Assembly: GCA_944322005.1 (NCBI GenBank)
Contig: CALUNL010000004.1
Location: 62,001-126,000, forward strand
Source of the DNA: an uncultured Alistipes sp.
GTDB taxonomy: Bacteria; Bacteroidota; Bacteroidia; Bacteroidales; Rikenellaceae
Direction of reading: 5' to 3'
Length of the DNA: 64,000 bases
Below the pieces are notes generated by a model. The model was not told the origin of the DNA. It was given only the letters and a program-made list of their open reading frames with translations, and ran no database searches. Position numbers and translations under genes: made by a program. Positions within the stretch are counted from its first letter, which is position 1. Each line of letters begins with the position of its first letter. Positions 42,325 to 49,770 of this stretch are shown piece by piece.

Positions 42325-43665
42325 TCAGATGATACCCTGGTCGAGCATTGCGTGCGCCACCTTCATGAAACCGGCGATGTTTGCTCCCTTGAGGTAGTTG
42401 ACATAGCCGTCAGGCTGCGTTCCGTACTTCACGCATGCCTCGTGTATGCTCTTCATGATGTAGTGCAGGCGCTCGTCGACCTCCTCGGCCGACCACGATA
42501 TGTGCATCGCATTCTGCGTCATCTCAAGTCCCGAAGTGGCTACGCCGCCGGCGTTCACCGCCTTGCCCGGGGCAAAGAGAATGCCGGCATGCTGCAGCTC
42601 GGCGATAGCCTCCGGCGTACATCCCATGTTGGAGACCTCGGCCACGCACCACGTGCCGTTGTCCAGCAGTTCGCGTGCATCCTCTTTGGTAAGCTCGTTC
42701 TGGAATGCGCACGGAAGGGCGATGTCGCACTTGATGCTCCACGCCTTCTTGTCCGGGATGAACGTTGCATCCTTGAAACGCTCTGCGAACGGAGCGACGA
42801 TGTTGCGGTTCGACGCGCGGAGTTCGAGCATGTAGTTGATCTTCTCGTCGGTCATGCCGTTAGGGTTGTATATCACGCCGTCAGGTCCCGATATGGCGAT
42901 AACCTTCGCTCCGAGTTCCGTAGCCTTCTTGGAGGCTCCCCATGCAACGTTTCCGAATCCGGAAATGGCAACCGTGGCACCCTTGATGTCGCGGCCGGCC
43001 TTATGCAGCATGTGCTGTACGAAATAGAGGGCTCCGTAGCCGGTTGCCTCCGGGCGTATGAGCGAGCCGCCCCACGTCATGCCCTTTCCGGTCAGGACGC
43101 CGGTATTGTACTCGCGCGCCAGCTTCTTGTACATTCCGTAAAGATAGCCTATCTCGCGGCCTCCGACGCCCACGTCACCTGCAGGGACATCGGTGTCTGG
43201 GCCTATGTTGTTCCACAGCTCAAGCATGAATGCCTGGCAGAAACGCATGATTTCAGCATCGGACTTGCCCACCGGGTCGAAATCGGAACCTCCCTTGGCA
43301 CCGCCCATAGGCAGCGTCGTGAGGGCGTTCTTGAATGTCTGCTCGAATCCGAGGAACTTGAGCATCGACGGATTCACGGCCTTGTGGAAGCGCAGACCGC
43401 CCTTGTAAGGACCTATCGCACTGTTGAACTGTACGCGGTAGCCGAGATTGGTCTGGATGGTGCCTCGGTCGTCGACCCACGTCACACGGAAGGTGATGAT
43501 CCGGTCCGGTTCGACCATTCTCTCGACGATTTTGGCCTGTTCGAACTCCGGATGGCAGTTGTAAACCTCCTCTATGGATTCGAGGACCTCGCGCACCGCC
43601 TGCAGATACTCGCTCTCGCCCGGGTGCTTGCGTTCGAGGTCGGCCATAATGTTGTTGACGTTCAT
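42325..43665 (-). CDS. gdhA: NADP-type glutamate dehydrogenase
   Basis: A 446 aa hexameric GDH. Substrate-binding region QFNSAIGPYKGGLRFH, catalytic lysine in PMGGAKGGSDFDP, and DVPAGDVGVGGREI. The Rossmann region GATVAISGFGNVAWGA follows near residue 235. It interconverts 2-oxoglutarate and glutamate and is a main ammonium-assimilation route in Bacteroidetes. Length and motifs are complete. Single-gene unit with a clear promoter upstream. Confidence 0.96.
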   Translation of the reverse strand: MNVNNIMADLERKHPGESEYLQAVREVLESIEEVYNCHPEFEQAKIVERMVEPDRIITFRVTWVDDRGTIQTNLGYRVQFNSAIGPYKGGLRFHKAVNPSMLKFLGFEQTFKNALTTLPMGGAKGGSDFDPVGKSDAEIMRFCQAFMLELWNNIGPDTDVPAGDVGVGGREIGYLYGMYKKLAREYNTGVLTGKGMTWGGSLIRPEATGYGALYFVQHMLHKAGRDIKGATVAISGFGNVAWGASKKATELGAKVIAISGPDGVIYNPNGMTDEKINYMLELRASNRNIVAPFAERFKDATFIPDKKAWSIKCDIALPCAFQNELTKEDARELLDNGTWCVAEVSNMGCTPEAIAELQHAGILFAPGKAVNAGGVATSGLEMTQNAMHISWSAEEVDERLHYIMKSIHEACVKYGTQPDGYVNYLKGANIAGFMKVAHAMLDQGII

Positions 43666-43730
43666 AAGAAAGTATGTTTTAAGTTGGACTTGTTGGTTCG
43701 CTTTGCCAGTATGTTACGGTTGCGTCATTA

Positions 43731-43738
43731 CAAATATA
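43731..43738 (-). promoter_or_regulatory. -7 element of gdhA
   Basis: TATATTTG on the minus strand, 65 bp before the start. No canonical -33 was found at the expected distance, though a TAAATTTG lies just upstream. Confidence 0.5.
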
Positions 43739-43845
43739 ATCAAATTTATTACCGATTGTAACTCGAACCGATATTTTTAATTCCGAATCATAACCTGTCG
43801 GGCGGATATGGTTAACGAATCTCGTCTAAACCGCACCCCACTCCG

Positions 43846-44496
43846 TCAAATTTCGACCAGACGGTGCTTCATGGCGTAGACCACGAGGCTCGCGGTATTC
43901 TTGCATCCGGTCTTCTCGAGAATATTGGCCCGGTGCGCATCCACCGTCCGCTTGGATATGAACAGGCTGTCGGCAATCTCCTGGTTGGACAGGCCTCGGC
44001 ATATACCGAGCAGCACGTCGGCCTCACGTTCCGACAGGTTCTCCGGAATATCGGAATGGCCGCTGTGCAAGACGCTGGATATGGAATCAAGCAAAGCGGC
44101 ACAGAAGTAACTGCCGCCGGACATCACGGCATCTATGGCCGCGAACACCTCGTCGATGTCGGAGTCCTTGAGCAGGAAGCCCTTCGCACCGGCATCGACC
44201 ATCCTCGAATAGTAGTTCTCGTCGCCGAACATCGACAGGCATATGACCTTCAGATCCGGATTATGTTGAAGAGCCTTAACCGTAGCCTCGTCGCCGTTCA
44301 TGTGCGGCATCGATATGTCCATGAACACCACATCGGCTTCGAGCTCCGGCAGGGCGGCGACAAAATCCTCCCCGTCCGAGAACACGCCTGTGACAACGCA
44401 TCCGCGGACTCCGTCGATCAGCCCCTTCAGGCCGTTGCGGAACAACGTGTGGTCATCGACCAGCACGACCCTTACCCCGGTTCCTGCGCCTTCCAT
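43846..44496 (-). CDS. NarL/FixJ-type response regulator
   Basis: A 216 aa regulator. Receiver domain: VRVVLVDDHTLFRNGL, phospho-acceptor Asp60 in VVFMDISMP, and a LLKDSD lysine. LuxR-type DNA-binding domain: LSEREADVLLGICRGLSNQEIADSLFISKRTVDAH (residues about 152-186). I start at ATG 44496, inside the kinase gene's last codons (44-nt overlap), which gives the standard receiver N-terminus. It is partner of the kinase immediately upstream. Regulon unknown. Confidence 0.9.
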   Translation of the reverse strand: MEGAGTGVRVVLVDDHTLFRNGLKGLIDGVRGCVVTGVFSDGEDFVAALPELEADVVFMDISMPHMNGDEATVKALQHNPDLKVICLSMFGDENYYSRMVDAGAKGFLLKDSDIDEVFAAIDAVMSGGSYFCAALLDSISSVLHSGHSDIPENLSEREADVLLGICRGLSNQEIADSLFISKRTVDAHRANILEKTGCKNTASLVVYAMKHRLVEI

Positions 44497-45469
44497 TTTC
44501 CACACCGTTTTTCGACTCCTCGCTGCCGCGGGCATTCACCTTTACCGTGGCCCTCATGCCTTCACCCTTCCGGCTGTCTATGACGAACGTGCCGCTGAGC
44601 GAATTGACGCGGGAGGATATGTTGGAGAGTCCCATGCCGCAGTCGAGCATCGCCTTCGGGTTGAATCCGCGCCCGTTGTCCGAGTAGTCGAGCTTGAGCT
44701 GCGTCCCGTCGAACGACAGCGACAGGTTGATGGCCGAGCACCCGGAGTGCTTGAGCGAATTGTTTATGAGTTCGCATATCACCCGGTACATAATGACCTC
44801 AACCTCGTTGTTGAAGCGCTCCGAACGGAGGTTGGTGGTGAACCGGATGTTCACGCCGTGCAGAGACACGCTGCGTGAGATGAAGCTCTGCACGCCCTGC
44901 GCAAGGCCGAAATCCATGAGCACCTGCGGCGACATGTTGTTCGATATCTCGCGCACGGAGCGTATGGCCTCATCTATGACGAAAGCCGTATTGTTGAGTA
45001 TCTCGCGGTTCTGTTCCGACAACTCGCCGCGCGACAGAGCCGACAGCGACATCTTGGCCGACGAGAGCAACGGGCCGAGCCCGTCGTGCAGCTCCTTCGA
45101 GAAGTTGAGTCTCGAACGCTCCTCGGTCCGCAGCACGGCCGTGAGTATGCGTTTGTTGAAGAGCTGGCGCTGACGGTCGAGACGGTCTATGTAGTTGATC
45201 AGCCTGTTGGCAAAGAGCACCGCAACGGATATGCACAGGGAGATGAGCGTACCGAGCGCGATAAACACGGTAAAATCAACAGGCCTGCCATCCAACATCA
45301 CGAGCTGGCACACCCGTTCCGCCGTAAGGGCCACAAATCCCACGATACAGAGTATCCATATCGAATTGTACTTGGTACGGCGAATCAGCCGTATGGCCAG
45401 AATCGTCGCAATGATCTGCAAAACAAGGACGATACCGAGCAGTATCTCCCAACCTATATACGATCTCAT
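44453..45469 (-). CDS. Sensor histidine kinase (HisKA_3 type)
   Basis: A 338 aa kinase with three hydrophobic helices in the first 95 residues and no large sensor domain. The dimerisation/phosphoacceptor helix has His128 in NFSKELHDGLGPLLSSAK, followed by an ATPase domain with ELINNSLKHS, DYSDNGRGF, and GMGLSNISSRV. This is the NarX/LiaS-like class that works with LuxR-type regulators, here the overlapping downstream gene. The basic C-terminus (residues about 315-338) is unusual and coincides with the overlap. Signal unknown; a membrane stress or quinone cue is a guess. Confidence 0.88.
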   Translation of the reverse strand: MRSYIGWEILLGIVLVLQIIATILAIRLIRRTKYNSIWILCIVGFVALTAERVCQLVMLDGRPVDFTVFIALGTLISLCISVAVLFANRLINYIDRLDRQRQLFNKRILTAVLRTEERSRLNFSKELHDGLGPLLSSAKMSLSALSRGELSEQNREILNNTAFVIDEAIRSVREISNNMSPQVLMDFGLAQGVQSFISRSVSLHGVNIRFTTNLRSERFNNEVEVIMYRVICELINNSLKHSGCSAINLSLSFDGTQLKLDYSDNGRGFNPKAMLDCGMGLSNISSRVNSLSGTFVIDSRKGEGMRATVKVNARGSEESKNGVENGRRRNRGKGRAGR

Positions 45470-45509
45470 GACGGCTTCCCTCCCCTATTATTTTACAAAC
45501 GTCAACCGA

Positions 45510-46295
45510 CTAAAAAATATCCAATATCTCGCCCAGCCTGCGCATATGGCCATATGCCGTCATGTCCACCTGGACCGGCACGACTGCCACATAACCGTTG
45601 GCAAGAGCCCATTCGTCGCTTTCGGAAGCATCGGGCTCCTGATTCTCGAAGCGGCCCGTCATCCAGAAATACTCGCGGCCGTTAGGGTCTTCGTTACGGA
45701 AGAACCTCTCGCGCCAGTACCCTTGAGTCTGACGGCACACCCGCATTCCGAGAATGCGTTCGCGCGGTATTGACGGCACATTTACATTCAGGCACAGCGA
45801 TTCCGGCAGCGAGTCGCTCCCGAGTACCGACCCGACTATCTGCCGGCCGAACTCCACCGCCGCATCGAAATCGGCATCCTCGGAGTGGTCCGTAATCGAA
45901 AGCCCTATGGCAGGCACATTGTAGAACGACGCCTCCATGGCAGCCCCCATGGTCCCGGAATAGAGGACGCTGACCGCGGAATTGGTGCCGTGATTTATTC
46001 CGGAAATAACGAGATCCACATGACGGCCGGACAACAGGTAGTCGAATGCGAACTTGACACAGTCGACCGGCGTCCCCGACAACGAATATACCTCCACACC
46101 ATCCTCCTCGCGCACTTTCCTGGCAAACAGCGGATTGTATATCGTTATCGCATGGCTCATCCCGCTCTGCATCTTCTCCGGTGCGACCGCTATCACACGG
46201 CCGAATCCGCGAGCCAGTTCCACTGCCGCGGCAAATCCCTTCGACGAGAATCCGTCGTCGTTGGTTACGAAAATCAGTCTCTCCTTATCCATCAT
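45510..46295 (-). CDS. surE: 5'/3'-nucleotidase SurE
   Basis: A 261 aa SurE phosphatase: RLIFVTNDDGFSSKGF with the metal-binding DD pair at residues 13-14, APEKMQSGMSHAIT, SGTPVDCVKFA, and SGINHGTNSAVSVLYSGTMGAA. It removes phosphate from nucleoside monophosphates and perhaps polyphosphate. Typical length for the family. It lies 40 nt upstream of the kinase gene's start on the same strand, so read-through transcription into the two-component system is possible. Confidence 0.95.
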   Translation of the reverse strand: MMDKERLIFVTNDDGFSSKGFAAAVELARGFGRVIAVAPEKMQSGMSHAITIYNPLFARKVREEDGVEVYSLSGTPVDCVKFAFDYLLSGRHVDLVISGINHGTNSAVSVLYSGTMGAAMEASFYNVPAIGLSITDHSEDADFDAAVEFGRQIVGSVLGSDSLPESLCLNVNVPSIPRERILGMRVCRQTQGYWRERFFRNEDPNGREYFWMTGRFENQEPDASESDEWALANGYVAVVPVQVDMTAYGHMRRLGEILDIF

Positions 46296-46562
46296 GAGAG
46301 CAAAGATAATAAAAAACGCCGAAGAATCCGACCGGAGGCAAAATAGTTCTCACGAAAAACCGGCATCGTCACAAACCCGCAACTCCGGACACGCATGAAG
46401 CCACAGCTTTCCCGCATACGGTACGACATCCGATGCACGGCGGCACGGGACGGCGGTTATGCCGTCGCATGAAGCAGCTTCAAAAAAAGGATTTATATTT
46501 CACTTTTCTTGAAAAATTTCGTACCTTTGGGTGGTTATATCGAACAAGCGCCGATTAGGACA

Positions 46563-46856
46563 ATGGCCGGCAAGGAGATAATAGACACGCTGTACGCTGA
46601 TGTTCACCGTCTTATGAAACTGCATTCCGATGCGGTGAAACGGGCGGAGGAACTGCACAGGATAAACGAAAAGCAGGCTGCGAAGATAAGGGCCCTGCAG
46701 GAACAGGCCAAGCGTGACAAAGAGGAGCTGGCAAGACTGGAGATGGCGGCGGCACTCAATGGGAGCGACCGCGACAAGTCGGCGGCGAGGGCACAGGTAA
46801 ACCGTTTATTGCGGGAGGTAGACAAGTGCATCGCGCTGGTTTCGGACAGGATATAA
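46563..46856 (+). CDS. Small coiled-coil protein upstream of ZapA
   Basis: A 97 aa protein, almost entirely coiled coil, with heptad-like LYADVHRLMKLHSDAVKRAEEL and AKIRALQEQAKRDKEEL stretches. It starts at ATG 46563, 34 bp after a TACCTTTG (46522-46529), so the upstream frame to 46509 is excluded. It is 10 nt from zapA. I do not recognise it as a named family. By plan and position it resembles small division-linked coiled coils (ZapB-like), but this is inference. Confidence 0.62.
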   Translation: MAGKEIIDTLYADVHRLMKLHSDAVKRAEELHRINEKQAAKIRALQEQAKRDKEELARLEMAAALNGSDRDKSAARAQVNRLLREVDKCIALVSDRI

Positions 46857-46866
46857 CGAAGTTCGT

Positions 46867-47163
46867 ATGGACGGCGAAACGTTGGAAATAAGGCTGAAGA
46901 TCGCAGGCAAGACCTACACCATGCAGATACCTCCGGAGAAGGAGGAGGCATATCGCCTTGCGGAGAGAGTCATAAACCGGCATGTGGCCGAATACGAAAA
47001 GGCGCGGCTCGACGGATACGGGCCCATCGATTATCTGGCGATAGTCGCATTGCAGCTCGCGGTTTCGAATATCCGCATGACGCAGAGCCGTCAGGTGGGC
47101 GACAGCGACCTGCAGCGGATCGCGGAACTGTCGGATGCGTTGAAGGAGCATCTGAACAGATAG
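46867..47163 (+). CDS. zapA: Cell division protein ZapA
   Basis: A 98 aa ZapA: the LEIRLKIAGKTYTMQIPPEKEE globular head, AYRLAERVINRHVAEYEKAR, and a C-terminal helix with DYLAIVALQLAVSN. ZapA cross-links FtsZ filaments. It is co-transcribed with the coiled-coil gene. The RNA gene downstream fits the zapA-ssrS order seen in many bacteria. Confidence 0.88.
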   Translation: MDGETLEIRLKIAGKTYTMQIPPEKEEAYRLAERVINRHVAEYEKARLDGYGPIDYLAIVALQLAVSNIRMTQSRQVGDSDLQRIAELSDALKEHLNR

Positions 47164-47338
47164 GCGGTGAGGCGATAAGGCCCCGCACGAGAGGCGTGAC
47201 TGGCATATGCCCGCGTTCCCGGGAACGGACTCAGAACCGGATGGGGAGGGGTAGAAGGACGCCTGCGAGACACGGAAGAGGAGGAAATCGTAACGAACGA
47301 GATAAGGTTCTTTAACATACGACATAACAGGAAGATAC
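47164..47338. other. Non-coding spacer between zapA and the RNA, with a 14-bp perfect palindrome
   Basis: No open frame of note and no Bacteroidetes-type promoter. CGTTCCCGGGAACG at 47214-47227 is a perfect palindrome without a T-run. The RNA downstream may therefore be made from the zapA transcript or an atypical promoter. Confidence 0.45.
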
Positions 47339-47533
47339 CCGCATAGATTCCTTAAGCTTTGCGAAACTGAACACTTTTTACATTGGGGTGGACTCATTAC
47401 GTCAAAACCAGGCCTTGTAGCCCATGTGGTGAGTACGAGAGTACCGATGGAAGGTTGCGATGCACTGCAAGCCCCACACTTGACTAATCGGCAGATTCGT
47501 CAAACGAGACAAGGAATCCTATGCGGTTTTTTT
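47339..47533 (+). ncRNA. ssrS: 6S-like RNA (ssrS candidate)
   Basis: About 195 nt between zapA and rny without a coding frame. CCGCATAGATTCCTT (47339-47353) pairs with AAGGAATCCTATGCGG (47511-47526), giving a closing stem followed immediately by seven Ts. Inside, TGGGG (47384-47388) can pair with CCCCA (47472-47476), CTTGTAG (47414-47420) with CTGCAAG (47465-47471), and GTAC-GAGA-GTAC (47433-47444) forms the tip. A rod with a central bulge and terminal stem is the 6S RNA plan, and zapA-ssrS is a common gene order. 6S RNA binds sigma70-type RNA polymerase in stationary phase. Pairings were found by eye; tmRNA and RNase P hallmarks are absent. Confidence 0.68.
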
Positions 47534-47600
47534 GTTGGCGCACGCCGCCGGCAATATCGACCGAATGCACATTTAACACATATAATACTTAAATTCTTTT

Positions 47601-49130
47601 ATGGAGATAATAATAATTGCGGTAATTGCCGTAGTCGTTTCAGCCATAACGGGATTCGCGACCTATTATATGGTAAAGTCCCACTCGAAGGACATACTTA
47701 AGGACGCGGAGAACGAGGGTGAAATGATCAAGAAGGAGAAGATCCTTCAGGCAAAGGAGAAGTTCATACAACTCAAGAGCGAACACGACAGACAGGTCAA
47801 CGAGCGTAACCAGCGCCTGGCCCAGAGCGAGCAGCGTGCGAAACAGCTGGAGAACCAGCTTCAGAACCAGCAGCGCGAACTCGAACGCAAAATGGCCGAG
47901 AACGACCGTCTGAAGGAGAAGATGGACAGCCAGATTCAGGCGCTCGAACACAAAAAAGAGGAGCTGGCTCAGATTATGAACGAGCAGAACTCGCGCCTGG
48001 AGCAGATTTCGGGCATGAGTTCCGAGGATGCCAAGAACATCCTCATCGAGAACATGAAGGCCGAAGCCAAGAGCGAGGCGGCAGCCTACATCAACGAGAC
48101 GGTGGAGGAGGCGAAACTGACAGCTACCAAGGAGGCCAAGCGCATCATTGTGACATCGATTCAGAGAGTCGCGACCGAAACCGCCATAGAGAACTCCGTG
48201 ACGGTGTTCAACATCGATTCCGACGAGGTCAAGGGACGGATCATCGGACGCGAGGGCCGCAACATCCGTGCGCTCGAGGCGGCAACCGGCATCGAGATTA
48301 TCGTCGACGACACGCCGGAAGCCATAATCCTGAGCGGTTTCGACCCTGTACGCCGTGAAATAGCACGCCTTGCACTTCACCAGCTCGTGACTGACGGACG
48401 AATCCACCCGGCACGCATCGAGGAGGTGGTGGCCAAGGTCAAGAAACAGATTGAGGAGGAGATTGTCGAGGTCGGCAAGCGTACGACGATAGACCTTGGA
48501 ATCCATGGTCTGCATCCGGAGCTCATCCGCCTCATCGGCAAGATGAAGTACCGCTCATCGTACGGACAGAACCTGTTGCAGCATGCACGCGAGACGGCAA
48601 ACCTCGCCGGCATAATGGCTTCGGAGCTCGGTCTCAACCCGAAGAGCGCACGCCGCGCCGGACTGCTCCACGACATAGGCAAGGTGCCTGACAACGAACC
48701 GGAACTGCCGCACGCAATAATCGGCATGAAGCTCGCCGAGAAGTACAAGGAGAAGCCGGAGGTATGCAATGCCATCGGCGCACACCACGACGAGATCGAG
48801 ATGAGCTCTCTCATAGCGCCTATAATACAGGTTTGCGACGCCATATCGGGAGCACGCCCCGGAGCACGCCGCGAGGTCATAGAGTCCTACATCAAACGAC
48901 TGAAGGAGATGGAGGACATCGCTCTCTCCTATCCTGGAGTGGTAAAGACCTACGCCATACAGGCCGGACGAGAACTCCGCGTGATTGTCGGAGCCGACAA
49001 GCTGTCGGATGCCGAATCGGAGGAGCTGTCGCACGACATAGCGAAGAAGATACAGGACGAGATGACATACCCTGGACAGGTAAAGATCACCGTCATCCGC
49101 GAAACACGCAGCGTAAGCTACGCGAAATAG
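47601..49130 (+). CDS. rny: Ribonuclease Y
   Basis: A 509 aa endoribonuclease: N-terminal membrane helix ([21 protein letters not shown]), a long coiled coil (about 30-190), a KH domain around [21 protein letters not shown], and an HD domain with [12 protein letters not shown] and AIGAHHDE. It ends with the [14 protein letters not shown] part. RNase Y starts mRNA decay at the membrane. The RNA gene lies directly upstream; rny may begin its transcript there or have its own promoter. A strong terminator follows. Confidence 0.96.
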   Translation: MEIIIIAVIAVVVSAITGFATYYMVKSHSKDILKDAENEGEMIKKEKILQAKEKFIQLKSEHDRQVNERNQRLAQSEQRAKQLENQLQNQQRELERKMAENDRLKEKMDSQIQALEHKKEELAQIMNEQNSRLEQISGMSSEDAKNILIENMKAEAKSEAAAYINETVEEAKLTATKEAKRIIVTSIQRVATETAIENSVTVFNIDSDEVKGRIIGREGRNIRALEAATGIEIIVDDTPEAIILSGFDPVRREIARLALHQLVTDGRIHPARIEEVVAKVKKQIEEEIVEVGKRTTIDLGIHGLHPELIRLIGKMKYRSSYGQNLLQHARETANLAGIMASELGLNPKSARRAGLLHDIGKVPDNEPELPHAIIGMKLAEKYKEKPEVCNAIGAHHDEIEMSSLIAPIIQVCDAISGARPGARREVIESYIKRLKEMEDIALSYPGVVKTYAIQAGRELRVIVGADKLSDAESEELSHDIAKKIQDEMTYPGQVKITVIRETRSVSYAK

Positions 49131-49148
49131 AGCCGGTTCGGCAATGGA

Positions 49149-49186
49149 ACAGGGAGGATGCCCGGTCGGGCATCCTCCCTGTTCAT
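49149..49186. terminator. Terminator after rny
   Basis: ACAGGGAGGATGCCC (49149-49163) and GGGCATCCTCCCTGT (49168-49182), a 4-nt loop, then a T-rich end. Confidence 0.85.
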
Positions 49187-49207
49187 TTCATGCATACACC
49201 AGAGACG

Positions 49208-49570
49208 TCAGAACGGCAAATCGTCACTATCCGACGAAGACACCGGATCAGGCTGTGTCGGCATGGGTGCAATGTCGGCACTGTCAACCCGATCCTTCGT
49301 CGTAGAATCCTTCGGCTTCAGCCGCCATGCTCGCACATCGGTATACCAGCGGCCGTTGTACTCGCGCGACTCGACATTGACCGAGACATCGTACATTGCC
49401 CCGAGTTTCAACAGAGCCACATCGCTCGGGCGATTGAAAAAGGTCACGCAAATCTTGCGCGAATACTCCTGCGGCATCTCGAATACCACATCCTGACGCT
49501 GCCAGTCGCCGCGCGTGGAGGTTCCGCTCGACGGAGGCAGGATTTTGTAAACTATACCTTCGAATTCCAT
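49208..49570 (-). CDS. DUF3127 OB-fold protein with SSB-like tail
   Basis: A 120 aa protein. The DUF3127 domain reads FEGIVYKILPPSSG, WQRQDVVFEMPQEY, and VTFFNRPSDVALL, with an OB-like strand order. The C-terminus is proline- and serine-rich and ends in SDSDDLPF, close to the acidic DDDIPF tip by which single-stranded DNA-binding proteins recruit repair enzymes. This suggests a ssDNA-related role; experimental data for the family are lacking as far as I know. Single gene, convergent with rny. Confidence 0.78.
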   Translation of the reverse strand: MEFEGIVYKILPPSSGTSTRGDWQRQDVVFEMPQEYSRKICVTFFNRPSDVALLKLGAMYDVSVNVESREYNGRWYTDVRAWRLKPKDSTTKDRVDSADIAPMPTQPDPVSSSDSDDLPF

Positions 49571-49664
49571 ATTTTAACAAAATAGAAAAGCCTTTACTCC
49601 GATAGCAAATATACGAAATTTCCAAAAAAACAATAAAAAATTTTTTATTTAGATACAGAATACA

Positions 49665-49672
49665 TATATTTG
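49665..49672 (+). promoter_or_regulatory. -7 element of the third fimbrillin-like gene
   Basis: TATATTTG in a very AT-rich stretch. A clear -33 is not visible. The start near 49679 gives a 92-nt leader that contains the C9 tract. Confidence 0.6.
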
Positions 49673-49729
49673 CAATACCCTATTAATCAACAACAAACAC
49701 AAATTCACACATTAAAGTTACAAAAAATT

Positions 49730-49738
49730 CCCCCCCCC
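49730..49738 (+). repeat. Homopolymeric C9 tract in a fimbrillin-like gene's leader
   Basis: Nine consecutive Cs, 33 bp before the ATG, in AT-rich DNA between promoter and start codon. Long C runs are prone to slipped-strand length change. Placement in the leader could change translation or mRNA stability rather than frame. Confidence 0.85.
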
Positions 49739-49770
49739 ATAAAATACTTACAATTTAAAACCAAATTCTC

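Noticed and set aside
47339-47533. tmRNA or RNase P RNA as identity of the zapA-rny RNA
   Set aside because: There is no alanine-tRNA-like end or tag frame for tmRNA, and no conserved GAGGAAAGTC-type RNase P core. Length and rod shape fit 6S better.
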